DNA from: Allolobophora icterica
Taxonomy: Eukaryota > Annelida > Clitellata > Crassiclitellata > Lumbricidae
Assembly: GCA_963556255.1 (NCBI GenBank)
Contig: OY744616.1
Location: 28,396,408-28,460,407 of the forward strand
DNA: 64,000 nt
Direction of reading: 5' to 3'
In this document: positions 23,201-31,590 of the stretch, one piece after another
Layout: each line of letters starts with the position of its first letter
Numbering within the stretch: position 1 is the stretch's first letter
Made by a program: the position numbers and the translations under genes
Notes under the pieces: generated by a model
Told to the model about the DNA's origin: nothing
What the model saw: the letters and a program-made list of their open reading frames with translations, nothing else
Database searches by the model: none

Positions 23201-26200
23201 CCTGTGAATGTTACGATTGATCCAATCAATATGTCCTAATGAACTCTTATGCTTACTATTTATCTCATAAAAATTGATTAAAGTATCAATTAGCGGAAAT
23301 GACTCGATAAGCTGGCCCAGCTTCATCTTCTCGCATTTCGAATAAAACCTTGACATTGGTTTCTGCTAATAAAACTAATAGGCCTACAACACAGAGTTGC
23401 ACTTGGAAACTGAATTTACTTTCTCTCACACTGTTTTGCACCCTGATGGTACAATGATTGATTGATTGAATAAAATGATGGCGATCATTATTAGTTTAAA
23501 AGACATGTTGTCGTTATGATAAAACGCTATAGATTAACATCTTACCATTACAGTCGGGGTATCGACTATAACCTGTCTGGCATCTGGTTGAAGTCACTGA
23601 TTCAACCACACTTTCTGTGGCATAATCACAATAACTGTGAAATAAAAATACACTTGTTCTGCATTGAATTCTCTAAAACAAAGCTTACAAAATCTTATCT
23701 GATTAGAAGATATGATAGATAATGGCTGGCTAACCAGGTGAGTAGTATTTAGAGAACTGGCCAAGTACATTTGGAACAATATGAATATTGTGGCCAATTC
23801 ATTCAAATAACGTAATTATCTGAGCTGTTTCCTGGAGTTAGCTCCCGTTTGCCTTTATCATTTACCAAATTTTTGCTACAGTCAGAAATTTGGTTAAAAA
23901 AATAGTGTGACCACGACTAATGCATTCTTTAGTCTCGCCATTAATGTTCGCACAAAGATAGTGCTAGGTTGTAATCAAACCTTCTTAGTGGACTGCCGAG
24001 AGCTACTGATTTTGCCTTTCGGTTCTATTCGCTCTTTCATTTTCTTGGCGTTATTCTGGTCTAATCTAAAAAGCAAGTGCTTCAACCTATTTGTTGAAAC
24101 CTATCCACCATAGCCTGCCTTACGATTACTCCATTGACCAACGTAAGGAAGAATCACTTCGAAGCAACTTTAGATTGATCTATTGTGCCTTTTGGCAACG
24201 ACGCCATCAAGGTAATCGGGTTACTGCTTAAATAAGTTTCATGCAGCGTTATGTTAAGTTTACCAAGAACCAGTTACGTATTTGAAGAAATTTTACTTTT
24301 TATGAGAAACCAGAAAGGCTCTAAAGAAGTTTATATCAGTACATTTTTTCTCTGTTTAGTTCAATCTCCAACAAGATTCACCACGATTACAGAATTCATT
24401 CGTTCATTTATTCATTCATTACGGAAATTTATATAGCACTCCTTCAAGGCAAAAACTCGGATGTGCTAACGCGTCCAACATGGGCAATCTTAAGATTAAA
24501 ATAGGACGTGTCTGAGTGGACCCTAGGGAGCAGACGGAGCACCAAGGAAAGCCAATTTCAGACAGAAGAACCAGCGCGGCTGAAGAGTGCGCTGTTAGTT
24601 GAGATTAGAACGTGCCAGAATGGATCCTGGAGAGCAGGCGGAGCACCAGAGGAAGGCCGTTCCAAACCGAGGGGTCAACAGCAGAGAAGGAATGGTTCTA
24701 TCCAGTGGAAGTACAGGCAAAAGGGACAAGACGTACACCCCGGTCAGCTGAGCGAAGGGAGCGGCGGGCCCGAGTACCCAATGTAGGGTAACAGAGCTCT
24801 CGGAGGCAAGCAGAGGTATGGCCCATCAGACAGCGCCACCCTAGGAGAGCCATTAGAATTGGTCTCTATATTCGATCAGCTTGACAGAGTCAATTATGCT
24901 TGTGCTTACTGACACTATAATATTAGTAACTACATAAAATCACTATGTACAATGCATACACTGATTACGAAGAAGTGTTTTCGCGATGTCATTCAATTAG
25001 CAAATGAAACAATGCGGCGTATAACGAAGATTGTTTGGTTTAGCTTACTATTCTGTTCTGCATTCACGTCCCGTCCACCAACCGGTGCACACTTCTCGAC
25101 TATTTTGTATGCACGCTTGCCTAGTAACCATCCGATATGTCACATAGGTTTCTGTATGACTGTAAACAGACATATATCAAATTATTTTTAATTCGAACGA
25201 ACTATTCATACTTCAATGCTATTATAAGAATTATTATTAACGTAAGTTTTAAACTTGTACTTGCAACACATCATAACATGCTACAGCTATATCGGGAAAC
25301 GGACATTATCCCCCCCGGACATTATCCCCCCGGACAGAATCCCCCTCTGTGTAATAAGCCTATTTCTACATTTTATTGATCAACCTTAATAGCCCTGTTG
25401 CCCTAGTGTCAGCTTGTTAATGTTGTAAATGTATAGACTAAAGACTTGTTAGTGTCATTTAGGTGTAAAAATAAGACTTGTTAGTCGCCTAGTTCTTAAC
25501 TTAAGGCTTGCTAATGTCAGGATTCGCGAGGTCAGCTGCCAAAAAGCGGATCAGGCATAGCGCCAACCAGCTACAACCCCGTCTCCTGCACTCCTTGTTA
25601 GTGTCACTTAGGTATAGACTTGTTAACGAATGAATGGAAGTTAACTGAACGAATGGAAGTTTGTAATGTAATTGATAAACCTTAATAGCTATTTGCCGTA
25701 TGTCCTGTACTGTTACACTCGTTTTTAGAATTAAATAAACTGTAAATATATTCTTGTTAAACAAATTGAAATATATTCCGACTGATGTTGAGGTATTAGC
25801 AATGGCTTAGTCCTTTTTGCCTTCATCACGCGTCATGATATATGTGTGAAATATAAATTACTATTTCCTAGCCTGGGGGATTTTGTCCTACCCCGGGGGA
25901 TTCTGTCCGGGGGATAATGTCCGGGGGGATAATGTCCTACACTCAACAATTTCATGCACACGCAACAGATTTAGCAAACGATAAACCGTCATCGCAATAA
26001 CTCGGAGAGGGTATATGACATTGTCGTGATCCACAATAAATGTCTGTCTGTCCTAGAGGAGACTTCAACACTGACCTCTGGTTGAAAGTCAAGCACGTTT
26101 GAGCTTACATAATTGATATACGAAGCGAAATAGCTCATTGTTGATACTAGTATAGGACCTAGATTTACTGTGACTATGAGATACGTCGACTGTTTCTGTT

Positions 26201-26532
26201 TGCCTTGACACGTCAACATCCAAGTTTATCTTATCTATATTCCAATCTAATTTAATTTAAATCTGATCGAATCTAATCTAATTTAGAATTTTCTGTGGTG
26301 CCGCTGTCGAAATGCAAATGCATTGATCGATTGAACTAAGGGAAATCGTAGTTAAGGTAAAATATATCATCTGGTGAAAACTCCGGACAAATCCTATCGA
26401 TCAGTTAAACCAGAAATTATGGTACGACGGATACACACTGTGAAACAGATGAGCTCACCTCTGTGCTGTCGCTTGCTTATCAAAAACTAAAACCCATAAA
26501 GCGAAAAACAAAGCAAGAGCATGTGATGCCAT
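11092..26532 (-). CDS. Transmembrane EGF receptor with tyrosine-motif tail (15 exons)
   Basis: I assembled 15 exons on the minus strand. All junction phases agree and the joined frame is 1710 nt (569 residues plus stop). Order: signal peptide (residues 1-24), N-terminal module (25-54), seven EGF domains (55-341), a half EGF (342-370), transmembrane helix (391-411) followed by a basic stop-transfer [10 protein letters not shown], and a cytoplasmic tail (412-569). Most EGFs carry D-x-D-E-C and the C-x-N-x4-Y-x-C hydroxylation pattern of calcium-binding EGF. The tail has Y436 in YENV (fits Grb2 SH2, YxN), Y454 in TVYETV (ITSM-like), and Y530 and Y543 in SFYQDL and SVYESI (each ITIM-like, together YxxL-x9-YxxI, ITAM-like). 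Likely a surface receptor that signals through SH2 proteins; ligand unknown. Draper/MEGF10-type engulfment receptors have a similar plan but a different EGF type, so orthology is not claimed. The exon joins are inferred from splice sites, not seen in transcripts. Confidence 0.8.
11456..11575. repeat. 15-bp minisatellite in the last intron
   Basis: About eight imperfect 15-bp units built on CTAGTTCTAACG. The minus-strand frame [12 protein letters not shown] is a by-product. Confidence 0.85.
12359..12451 (-). CDS. Exon 14: cytoplasmic linker
   Basis: A 93-bp phase 1-1 exon with acceptor TTGATTTAG and donor GTACGT. It reads [18 protein letters not shown] and ends KGLFKFQ, charged and without a tyrosine. 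The exon is supported only by its splice sites and phase, so it could be skipped in some or all transcripts. Skipping keeps the frame. Confidence 0.6.
13619..13714 (-). CDS. Exon 13: tail exon with ITSM-like TVYETV
   Basis: A 96-bp phase 1-1 exon with acceptor CGCTTCAG and donor GTTAGT (the donor type also used at 611). It reads [17 protein letters not shown] and then [14 protein letters not shown]. If the donor is not used, the next in-frame codon after Gly is TAG (13614-13616), which would give a shorter tail lacking the paired tyrosine motifs. Confidence 0.72.
14605..14691 (-). CDS. Exon 12: tail exon with YENV
   Basis: An 87-bp phase 1-1 exon with acceptor CCACCAGCAG and donor GTAACA. 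It reads [17 protein letters not shown], then [12 protein letters not shown]436 sits in Y-E-N-V, the pY-x-N pattern bound by Grb2-type SH2 domains. Confidence 0.78.
14786..15004. repeat. (CCA)n microsatellite
   Basis: About 219 bp of nearly perfect ACC/CCA units with one extra A at about 14970, in the intron between exons 11 and 12. Poly-Thr, Pro, His, Gly and Val frames over it are artefacts. A short (TATG)n run follows at 15063-15145. Confidence 0.97.
15381..15536 (-). CDS. Exon 11: transmembrane segment
   Basis: A 156-bp phase 1-1 exon, donor GTATTG. After a short Ser/Gly-rich stem it encodes 21 hydrophobic residues, starting [15 protein letters not shown], followed by [10 protein letters not shown]. 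The positive cluster after the helix places the following exons in the cytoplasm. Confidence 0.88.
15834..15917 (-). CDS. Exon 10: half EGF domain next to the membrane
   Basis: An 84-bp phase 1-1 exon, donor GTAAGT. It reads [17 protein letters not shown], then [10 protein letters not shown], with only three complete Cys codons. The donor splits a codon as T|GT, so joining to exon 11 creates the fourth Cys (370). EGF cysteines 1-4 are present and 5-6 are missing. Confidence 0.8.
16415..16546 (-). CDS. Exon 9: EGF domain 7
   Basis: A 132-bp phase 1-1 exon, donor GTAGAT. It reads [17 protein letters not shown], then [18 protein letters not shown] and PRECRG. Six cysteines are present. The longer C2-C3 loop (TMMENF) is shared with the half EGF of exon 10, suggesting that these two arose from each other. 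Confidence 0.88.
17178..17297 (-). CDS. Exon 8: EGF domain 6
   Basis: A 120-bp phase 1-1 exon, donor GTCAGT. It reads [16 protein letters not shown], then [18 protein letters not shown] and RSCQG. Calcium-binding EGF pattern with six cysteines. Confidence 0.9.
17740..17862 (-). CDS. Exon 7: EGF domain 5
   Basis: A 123-bp phase 1-1 exon, acceptor CTTACAG and donor GTTCGT. It reads [17 protein letters not shown], then [18 protein letters not shown] and RRLCQG. It is the direct counterpart of 611-733. Confidence 0.9.
18026..18142 (-). CDS. Exon 6: EGF domain 4
   Basis: A 117-bp phase 1-1 exon, acceptor ACTTTCAG and donor GTGAGT. It reads [16 protein letters not shown], then [18 protein letters not shown] and QTCNG. 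The usual D-E before the first Cys is E-K, and the C-x-N motif is altered, so calcium binding is doubtful for this domain. Confidence 0.9.
18524..18646 (-). CDS. Exon 5: EGF domain 3
   Basis: A 123-bp phase 1-1 exon, acceptor GCATTGTAG and donor GTAAGC. It reads [17 protein letters not shown], then [18 protein letters not shown] and QRSCT. Confidence 0.9.
19180..19251 (-). pseudogene. Relic EGF exon in the intron between exons 4 and 5
   Basis: The acceptor and start are intact (ACATTACAG, then IDECAEGTS) but the rest is damaged: sequence is missing after the first cysteine region, the frame is lost and no clear donor remains. It shows that the EGF array once had at least one more domain. Confidence 0.7.
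19414..19620 (-). mobile_element. 3' end of a non-LTR element with (TCAA)n tail
   Basis: A (TCAA)n run is followed by TTCGTTTATTCAAACA. A similar CGTTTATT junction follows the short tandem tail at 63589. No coding part is left. Lies in the intron between exons 4 and 5. Confidence 0.45.
19797..19919 (-). CDS. Exon 4: EGF domain 2
   Basis: A 123-bp phase 1-1 exon, acceptor TTTTACAG and donor GTAAGA. It reads [18 protein letters not shown], then [18 protein letters not shown] and RSCDG. The acid before the first Cys pair is V-E instead of D-E. Near-duplicate of exon 3. Confidence 0.9.
20033..21717. repeat. Intronic repeats that duplicated with EGF exons 3 and 4
   Basis: A block of about 240 bp starting GTCTTTGTGATCAAATCA occurs at about 20033-20275, 20325-20570 and 21485-21717. 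Each contains a GGGGCGCTATATAAA-type sequence resembling a non-LTR 3' tail. The sequence left of exon 3 (about 21105-21248) also matches that left of exon 4 (about 19650-19796), so exon and intron duplicated together. Confidence 0.75.
21249..21371 (-). CDS. Exon 3: EGF domain 1
   Basis: A 123-bp phase 1-1 exon, acceptor TTTTACAG and donor GTAAGA. It reads [17 protein letters not shown], then [18 protein letters not shown] and GRSCYG. Full calcium-binding EGF consensus. Confidence 0.9.
21845..22135 (+). mobile_element. tRNA-derived SINE
   Basis: The head has a tRNA-like box A (TCTAGCGGCTAGCGTGC) and box B (GGGATTCAAATCCC). The body (AGATGAGACGGCGAGGGAG..., GAGGCTAAGAAAATGAAG...) recurs at 40450-40660, which shows a dispersed family. 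A partial head is at 20700-20750. Not a functional tRNA gene. Confidence 0.7.
22735..23185 (+). mobile_element. Non-LTR retrotransposon fragment, C-terminal ORF2
   Basis: Shifting frames give [30 protein letters not shown], then [17 protein letters not shown] and [18 protein letters not shown] followed by [11 protein letters not shown]. This is the usual end of LINE reverse transcriptase proteins. 5'-truncated, frameshifted, and antisense within the intron between exons 2 and 3. Confidence 0.8.
23546..23634 (-). CDS. Exon 2: N-terminal module
   Basis: An 89-bp exon, phase 2 in and 1 out, acceptor TTATTTCACAG and donor GTAAGA. It reads [12 protein letters not shown], then [17 protein letters not shown]. 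Three cysteines. The RCQTGY...C end is faintly like the C-terminal part of an EMI domain (RCCPGY...C), but the match is too short to name it. Confidence 0.82.
24430..24880 (-). mobile_element. Non-LTR retrotransposon 3' fragment
   Basis: The minus strand reads [19 protein letters not shown], a degenerate form of the SFSVAGPxxWNxLP motif at the end of LINE ORF2. It ends at a GGAGTGCTATATAAA-type tail, here on the low-coordinate side. Absent from copy A, so it inserted after the duplication. Confidence 0.7.
25301..25937. mobile_element. TIR element with tandem GGACATTATCCCCC ends
   Basis: The left end is GGACATTATC(C)n twice and then GGACAGAATCCCCC (25301-25346). The right end is the same in inverse (about 25885-25937). 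The matching place in copy A (about 4430) is unoccupied. TACA occurs on both sides (25282-25285 and 25938-25941), a possible 4-bp duplication with 15 bp of filler on the left. No recognisable protein; non-autonomous. Confidence 0.7.
26459..26532 (-). CDS. Exon 1: signal peptide
   Basis: Starts at ATG 26530-26532 (context AACTATGG) and reads [18 protein letters not shown], then KQATAQ, with a clear hydrophobic core and a likely cleavage after ATA or AQ. Donor GTGAGC, phase 2, which fits only exon 2. An upstream ATG 14 nt before it opens a short out-of-frame uORF that overlaps the start. Confidence 0.88.
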
Positions 26533-27009
26533 AGTTCTTTACTTTCATTTTGTCTTGCAATCGTAACGACTATTAGCAAACTGACTTAACACGAAAGTAC
26601 ACCTGCAGATATTGCCAATAGCCTACATTGGTGAGCTATCACAGAGGCGTTGCCCACGTCAAGAGGCTATTGCGTCACAGTCCGCGTGCACACTTGCATC
26701 ATAATTAAGATACAAACACCTTGTATAGAAAACACGCGAGATAGGAGGCAGTTGCCTCTTTGTTATCACACGGATCGTTTCCTTTTAGAGGTCTTTCGTT
26801 GTGAGTCACGCAATGAATCTGTAGGCCCTACGCTTCGGTCGACATTGCATACTTTACTTACGGTACTAGAAAGGTTTGACGGCATAATGACTTCATTCCC
26901 ATTTGAGCAGATGATAATAAAAGAATATTGTTTTCAGTGAAGATGACTTGAGTTTGGTTAAAATTTTAAGACGATAAAAACATTACGGAAGAAAAAGGTT
27001 TTTGAAGGA

Positions 27010-27265
27010 ATTTCATATTCCAGCAGGACAGTGCTCCAGCTCACCGATCAAGAGAAACTGTGAATCTCCTGTCAAGAGAAACTCCAGATTTTATTTCACC
27101 CTCTCTTTGGTTCCCCGGTAGCCATGATCTCAGTTCGCTCGTCCATAAGATATGAATCGTCCTTCAAGAACGTGTTTGTCCTAAACTCGCGAATACGCGA
27201 GGTTGACCATCTCAAACAGCGAGTTGCGGAGGAATGGAATTGTTTTGATCAGGAAATTGTTGATC
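27010..27265 (+). pseudogene. Mariner-like transposase, left part (decayed)
   Basis: From 27018 the frame reads FQQDSAPAHRSRETV, LLSRETPDFISPSLWFP and, after an in-frame TGA at 27153-27155, IVLQERVCPKLANTRG. QQD carries the second catalytic Asp of mariner transposases. The last part, FDQEIVD, is cut by the foldback element and continues at 31232. Confidence 0.8.
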
Positions 27266-27689
27266 TAGTCCAGGCAATCTAGCTCAAAAATCTGATGAAC
27301 CTGGGCAAAATTGCATCAGAAGATTTTTAAACGGTTTCCTGTTCAGAAAAAATTGCTGAATAACATATCCAAAATCCCCCTAAATCTGACCACGGGAAAA
27401 CCCCAAAAATGAATTTCAAAATGGCGGATTGGGGTTTCCTAAGAAATTCCAATAATAATACAACTAATTTGCAGTTAGACCTGGTCGAAATTGCTTCAGA
27501 AGCTTTTTAAACGGTTTCCTGCTCAGGATCCCATGCTCAATAACATATCCAAAAGTCCCCAAAATCGGACCATGGAAACACCCCCAAAATGGGCAAATCC
27601 AATATGGCCGCCATCGAACATATTGGAAAATTCACATTTTTTGTTTTTAACAGTATATGCACGTGTAATACCTCTAATGTTACTAATTT

Positions 27690-28085
27690 CGGTATGTAGA
27701 ATTCATTTCTGATGTTGTTTTCGCCATTTGGAGTCACTTTCACCTTGAAAGGTCATGGTCAAGGTCATTTTTGGCAGATTAGAAAGTAAATTTTTTGTCT
27801 TTTGGAGTATATGCACATGTAATACCTCTAGTGTTACTGATTTCGGTATGTAGAATTCATTTCTGATATTGTTTTCGCCATTCGGGGTCATCATCACCTT
27901 GAAAGGTCATGGTCAAGGTCATTTTGGTAGATTTAAAAATTCACCTTTTCTGTTTTCTAGAGTACATGCACGTGTAATACCTCTAATGTTACTGATTTTG
28001 GTATGTAGAATTCATTTCTGATATTGTTTCGCCTTTCTGGGTCATCTTCACATTGAAAGGTCATGGTCAAGGTCATTTTGTTACA
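27690..28085. repeat. 154-bp tandem subrepeats in the left arm (3 copies)
   Basis: AGGTCATGGTCAAGGTCA recurs at 27750, 27904 and 28058, exactly 154 bp apart, within otherwise similar units. Confidence 0.9.
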
Positions 28086-28138
28086 TCGATGACGCCATCA
28101 GGCAAACTTTCCATCATACGATAAATGTAAATTTTTAT

Positions 28139-28363
28139 GTGTTGCTGTTCTTCACTGTGACCATATACACACAAAATGAGTTTCACATTATTACTGTAAG
28201 AGAGTCTGTTGTTATTCTTATTGTGGAGGAGAGAAAGAAACTGAATATACTTGCGGCTACTGTCGATGATTCTATGCCAATTTACTTATTGGGGAGATTG
28301 AGCCTAGACTGGACCTCACCCAATGGCTTCAGGAGTCTACTCTTGCCAAACATGTTGTGGTAG
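28139..28363 (+). other. Open frame in the left arm, with an inverted twin
   Basis: A 74-residue frame (MLLFFTVTIYTQNEF...) whose twin is at 29988-30212 on the minus strand. Its end (ILAATVDDSMPI) matches the loop ORF. Probably a scrambled piece of the element's own former gene, not a working gene. Confidence 0.4.
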
Positions 28364-28804
28364 ATTTCATGTCTAATACGCGGCAGATGCCAATAGCACA
28401 ATTCCCTAAATTTGGTGTGGTCATTGACACTATCATAACCTCAGCTTCATCCCTCTGCCAAAGTGTGAAATTCATCCATCAGGTACTTGCCTCCTACATT
28501 GAGATGTCTCAGCTGTGGAAGCGATGTTGTTGCAGCAGCTGGAATAAGTGTTTACATTTTTGTAGATCTTAGACATGAAATGTACCGTAACGTGCGGCAA
28601 GAGTAGACTCCTGACGCCATTGGGTGAGGCCCAGTCTAGGCTCAATCTCCCCAACAAGTAGTGACTTGTTGGTGTGAGCTGGAAGATCACCTTCGAACAG
28701 TTGAGAACTTGATAAACCCGATCTCGTAGAACAAGAGCTCGAACTCTGAGAAGGAGTTCAAATCCAAGTCGGAGCTCTGCCAGATCTTTTGAGTTTGGCT
28801 GCAG

Positions 28805-29560
28805 TTGGTCGCCGTCATCAAGAACGCTGTAGTATCTGAGAGAGATAGAAACTGGAATATACTTGCGGCTACTGTCGAGGATTCTATGCCAATCTTTGCA
28901 GAATGTGACTGCATCAACTTCCTTCGTCATGGATCGTGGTATCTGGAACAAATCAAACTGTTGGAGTTCACACATCCTGAGCTCCAGCGGCGCTTCTGTG
29001 TGAGCCAGTTGGTCGTTCAGGATCGCCCAGGATGGTTCTGTGCTGTCGGAGGTGGCATGAAGGTCGAGCAGACCATCCAGCGAGTGTCGATGGGTCCTGG
29101 AGGTCACTATGTGGTAGGAGCCACATGCAATGCCACTGCTGTAGCAGAGTTCGAGCTCTTGTTCTACGAGATCGGGTTTATCAAGTTCTCAACTTTCTCA
29201 CCTCTAGCCACCCCAAGAGCCACACAGAATGCCATCTACAGCATGCATTGAGCATCACTCGACGTCTTGCACTTAACCATAATGTGTCTAAGCTATTAAA
29301 CTTCGTGCTAGAGCGCGAGACTCCATAGTCGGTGACAGTCAGTGTGCCCGTGCTGCTGCACAATCTGCTCACAAAGGTGGATGTTGACTGAAAGGTGGCT
29401 ACCCGCCTGCTTAACTTTCTTGATAATGGTCGGGATGCATGCCGCTCACACAGGCAGGAGAGATTAGTTGAGAAGACCAAGAAAATTCGCACGACTTCAT
29501 CCTCAGAAGACACCATCAACATTGGAGAAGTAGAAGAACGACTTATCATCCAAGGAGATG
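28805..29560 (+). pseudogene. Decayed ORF in the loop of the foldback element
   Basis: Reads NILAATVEDSMPIF, FVCSQ-like FCVSQLVVQDRPGWFCAV, QTIQRVSMGPGGHYVVG, then EFELLFYEIGFIKF, and after a frameshift SHTECHLQHALSITRRL and SKLLNFVLERETP. The last part (LLHNLLTKVDVD) contains stops. I do not recognise the family. Gly-rich and acidic-aromatic blocks suggest a once-coding gene. Confidence 0.5.
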
Positions 29561-29649
29561 GCACAGGTGCATAGGAACATGGACATTGCCATGGAGCGCG
29601 GCATGGACCTCAGGCAGGTACTCACACACAATTTGCTCTCAGCATCTCC

Positions 29650-31231
29650 ACTGTTCGATGGTGATCTTCCAGCTCACACCAACAAGTCACTACTTGTTGG
29701 GGAGATTGAGCCTAGACTGGGCCTCACCCAATGGCGTCAGGAGTCTACTCTTGCCGCACGTTACGGTACATTTCATGTCTAAGATCTACAAAAATGTAAA
29801 CACTTATTCCAGCTGCTGCAACAACATCGCTTCCACAGCTGAGACATCTCAATGTAGGAGGCAAGTACCTGATGGATGAATTTCACACTTTGGCAGAGGG
29901 ATGAAGCTGAGGTTATGATAGTGTCAATGACCACACCAAATTTAGGGAATTGTGCTATTGGCATCTGCCGCGTATTAGACATGAAATCTACCACAACATG
30001 TTTGGCAAGAGTAGACTCCTGAAGCCATTGGGTGAGGTCCAGTCTAGGCTCAATCTCCCCAATAAGTAGATTGGCATAGAATCATCGACAGTAGCCGCAA
30101 GTATATTCAGTTTCTTTCTCTCCTCCACAATAAGAATAACAACAGACTCTCTTACAGTAATAATGTGAAACTCATTTTGTGTGTATATGGTCACAGTGAA
30201 GAACAGCAACACATAAAAATTTACATTTATCGTATGATGGAAAGTTTGCCTGATGGCGTCATCGATGTAACAAAATGACCTTGACCATGACCTTTCAAGG
30301 TGAAGATGACCCAGAAAGGCGAAACAATTTCAGAAATGAATTCTACATAACAAAATCAGTAACATTAGAGGTATTACACGTGCATGTACTCTAGAAAACA
30401 GAAAAGGTGAATTTTTAAATCTACCAAAATGACCTTGACCATGACCTTTCAAGGTGAAGATGACCCCGAATGGCGAAAACAATATCAGAAATGAATTCTA
30501 CATACCGAAATTAGTAACATTAGAGGTATTACATGTGCATATACTCCAAAACACAAAAAAACTAACTTTCTAATCTGCCAAAAATGACCTTGACCATGAC
30601 CTTTCAAGGTGAAGATGACCCCGAATGGCGAAAACAATATCAGAAATGAATTCTACATACCGAAATCAGTAACATTAGAGGTATTACATGTGCATATACT
30701 CCAAAAGACAAAAAAGTTACTTTCTAATCTGCCAAAAATGACCTTGACCATGACCTTTCAAGGTGAAAGTGACTCCAAATGGCGAAAACAACATCAGAAA
30801 TGAATTCTACATACCGAAATTAGTAACATTAGAGGTATTACACGTGCATATACTGTTAAAAACAAAAAATGTGAATTTTCCAATATGTTCGATGGCGGCC
30901 ATATTGGATTTGCCCATTTTGGGGGTGTTCCCGTGGTCCGATTTTGGGGACTTTTGGATATGTTATTGAGCAATGGATCCTGAGTAGGAAACTGTTTAAA
31001 AAGCTTCTGAAGCAATTTCGCCCAGGTCTAACTGCAAATTAGTTGTATTATTATTGGAATTTCTTAGGAAACCCCAATCCGCCATTTTGAAATTCATTTT
31101 TGGAGGTGTTCCCGTGGTCGGGTTTAGGGGATTTTTATGTATGTTATTCAGCAATTTTTTCTGAACAGGAAACCGTTTAAAAACCTTCTGATGCAATTTT
31201 GCCCAGGTCTAACTGTAAATTGCCTGGACTA
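29650..31231. repeat. Right arm of the foldback element
   Basis: Inverted copy of 27266-28707. It is longer by one 154-bp subrepeat: four copies of the AGGTCA cluster at 30276, 30430, 30585 and 30739 (minus-strand orientation). Confidence 0.88.
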
Positions 31232-31590
31232 ATCGTGCAATCAATGAATGGCGGGATCGCCTTAGAGCATATATTCGAGCTAATGGCGGGCATTTGGATC
31301 ATCAACTTGGAAGGGTCAACATTTGATTCTAATTAATTTTGAATGTTGATGTCCTCATGTTTTTGTCGAATTCTAAATTTTAATAAAAATAAATAAAAAA
31401 TTTTTTTTTACATGTTCAGAGTTCAAATTTGTTTGTCCAAATTTAAATGTTCATAACTTTAGAATCTGTTGACAGAAGTTGATGAAATTTTCAGAAAATA
31501 TTGATAATTTATTTCTCTTTCCACGCGTGAAATTTATTGAATTATTTTTAGAATTAACAGATTGGTATCAGTTCAATTGAGACACAGTGT
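31232..31590 (+). pseudogene. Mariner-like transposase, right part and 3' end
   Basis: In frame with the left part: RAINEWRDRLRAYIRANGG, then HLDHQLGRVNI and a stop, typical of the C-terminus of mariner transposases. AT-rich 3' flank follows; CACTGTGTCTCAATTG (inverse, near 31590) may be the terminal repeat. Confidence 0.75.

Larger units (their letters stand above)
17298..26850. repeat. Segmental duplication, copy B (right, functional gene part)
   Basis: Counterpart of 1-6085. It covers exons 1-7 of the gene, the start of the intron before exon 8, and about 300 bp upstream of the start codon. It is longer because it keeps more EGF exons and carries insertions at about 22735-23185, 24430-24880 and 25301-25937 that copy A lacks. 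Confidence 0.8.
27266..31231. mobile_element. Foldback element with about 1.5-kb inverted arms
   Basis: Left arm 27266-28707 and right arm 29650-31231 are inverted copies, ending in TAGTCCAGGCAAT. ATC is duplicated at 27263-27265 and 31232-31234. Removing the element and one ATC restores a continuous mariner frame (EIVD then RAINEWRDRL), which fixes both ends to the base. The arms contain 154-bp tandem subrepeats, three on the left and four on the right. The 942-bp loop holds a decayed ORF. Family unknown; 3-bp duplications occur in several DNA transposon superfamilies. Confidence 0.85.

Noticed and set aside
24508..24786. 92-residue plus-strand ORF
   Set aside because: Antisense of a LINE C-terminal fragment that reads clearly on the minus strand.
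28139..31196. Several mirrored ORFs as paired host genes
   Set aside because: They are the two arms of one inverted repeat within a transposon.
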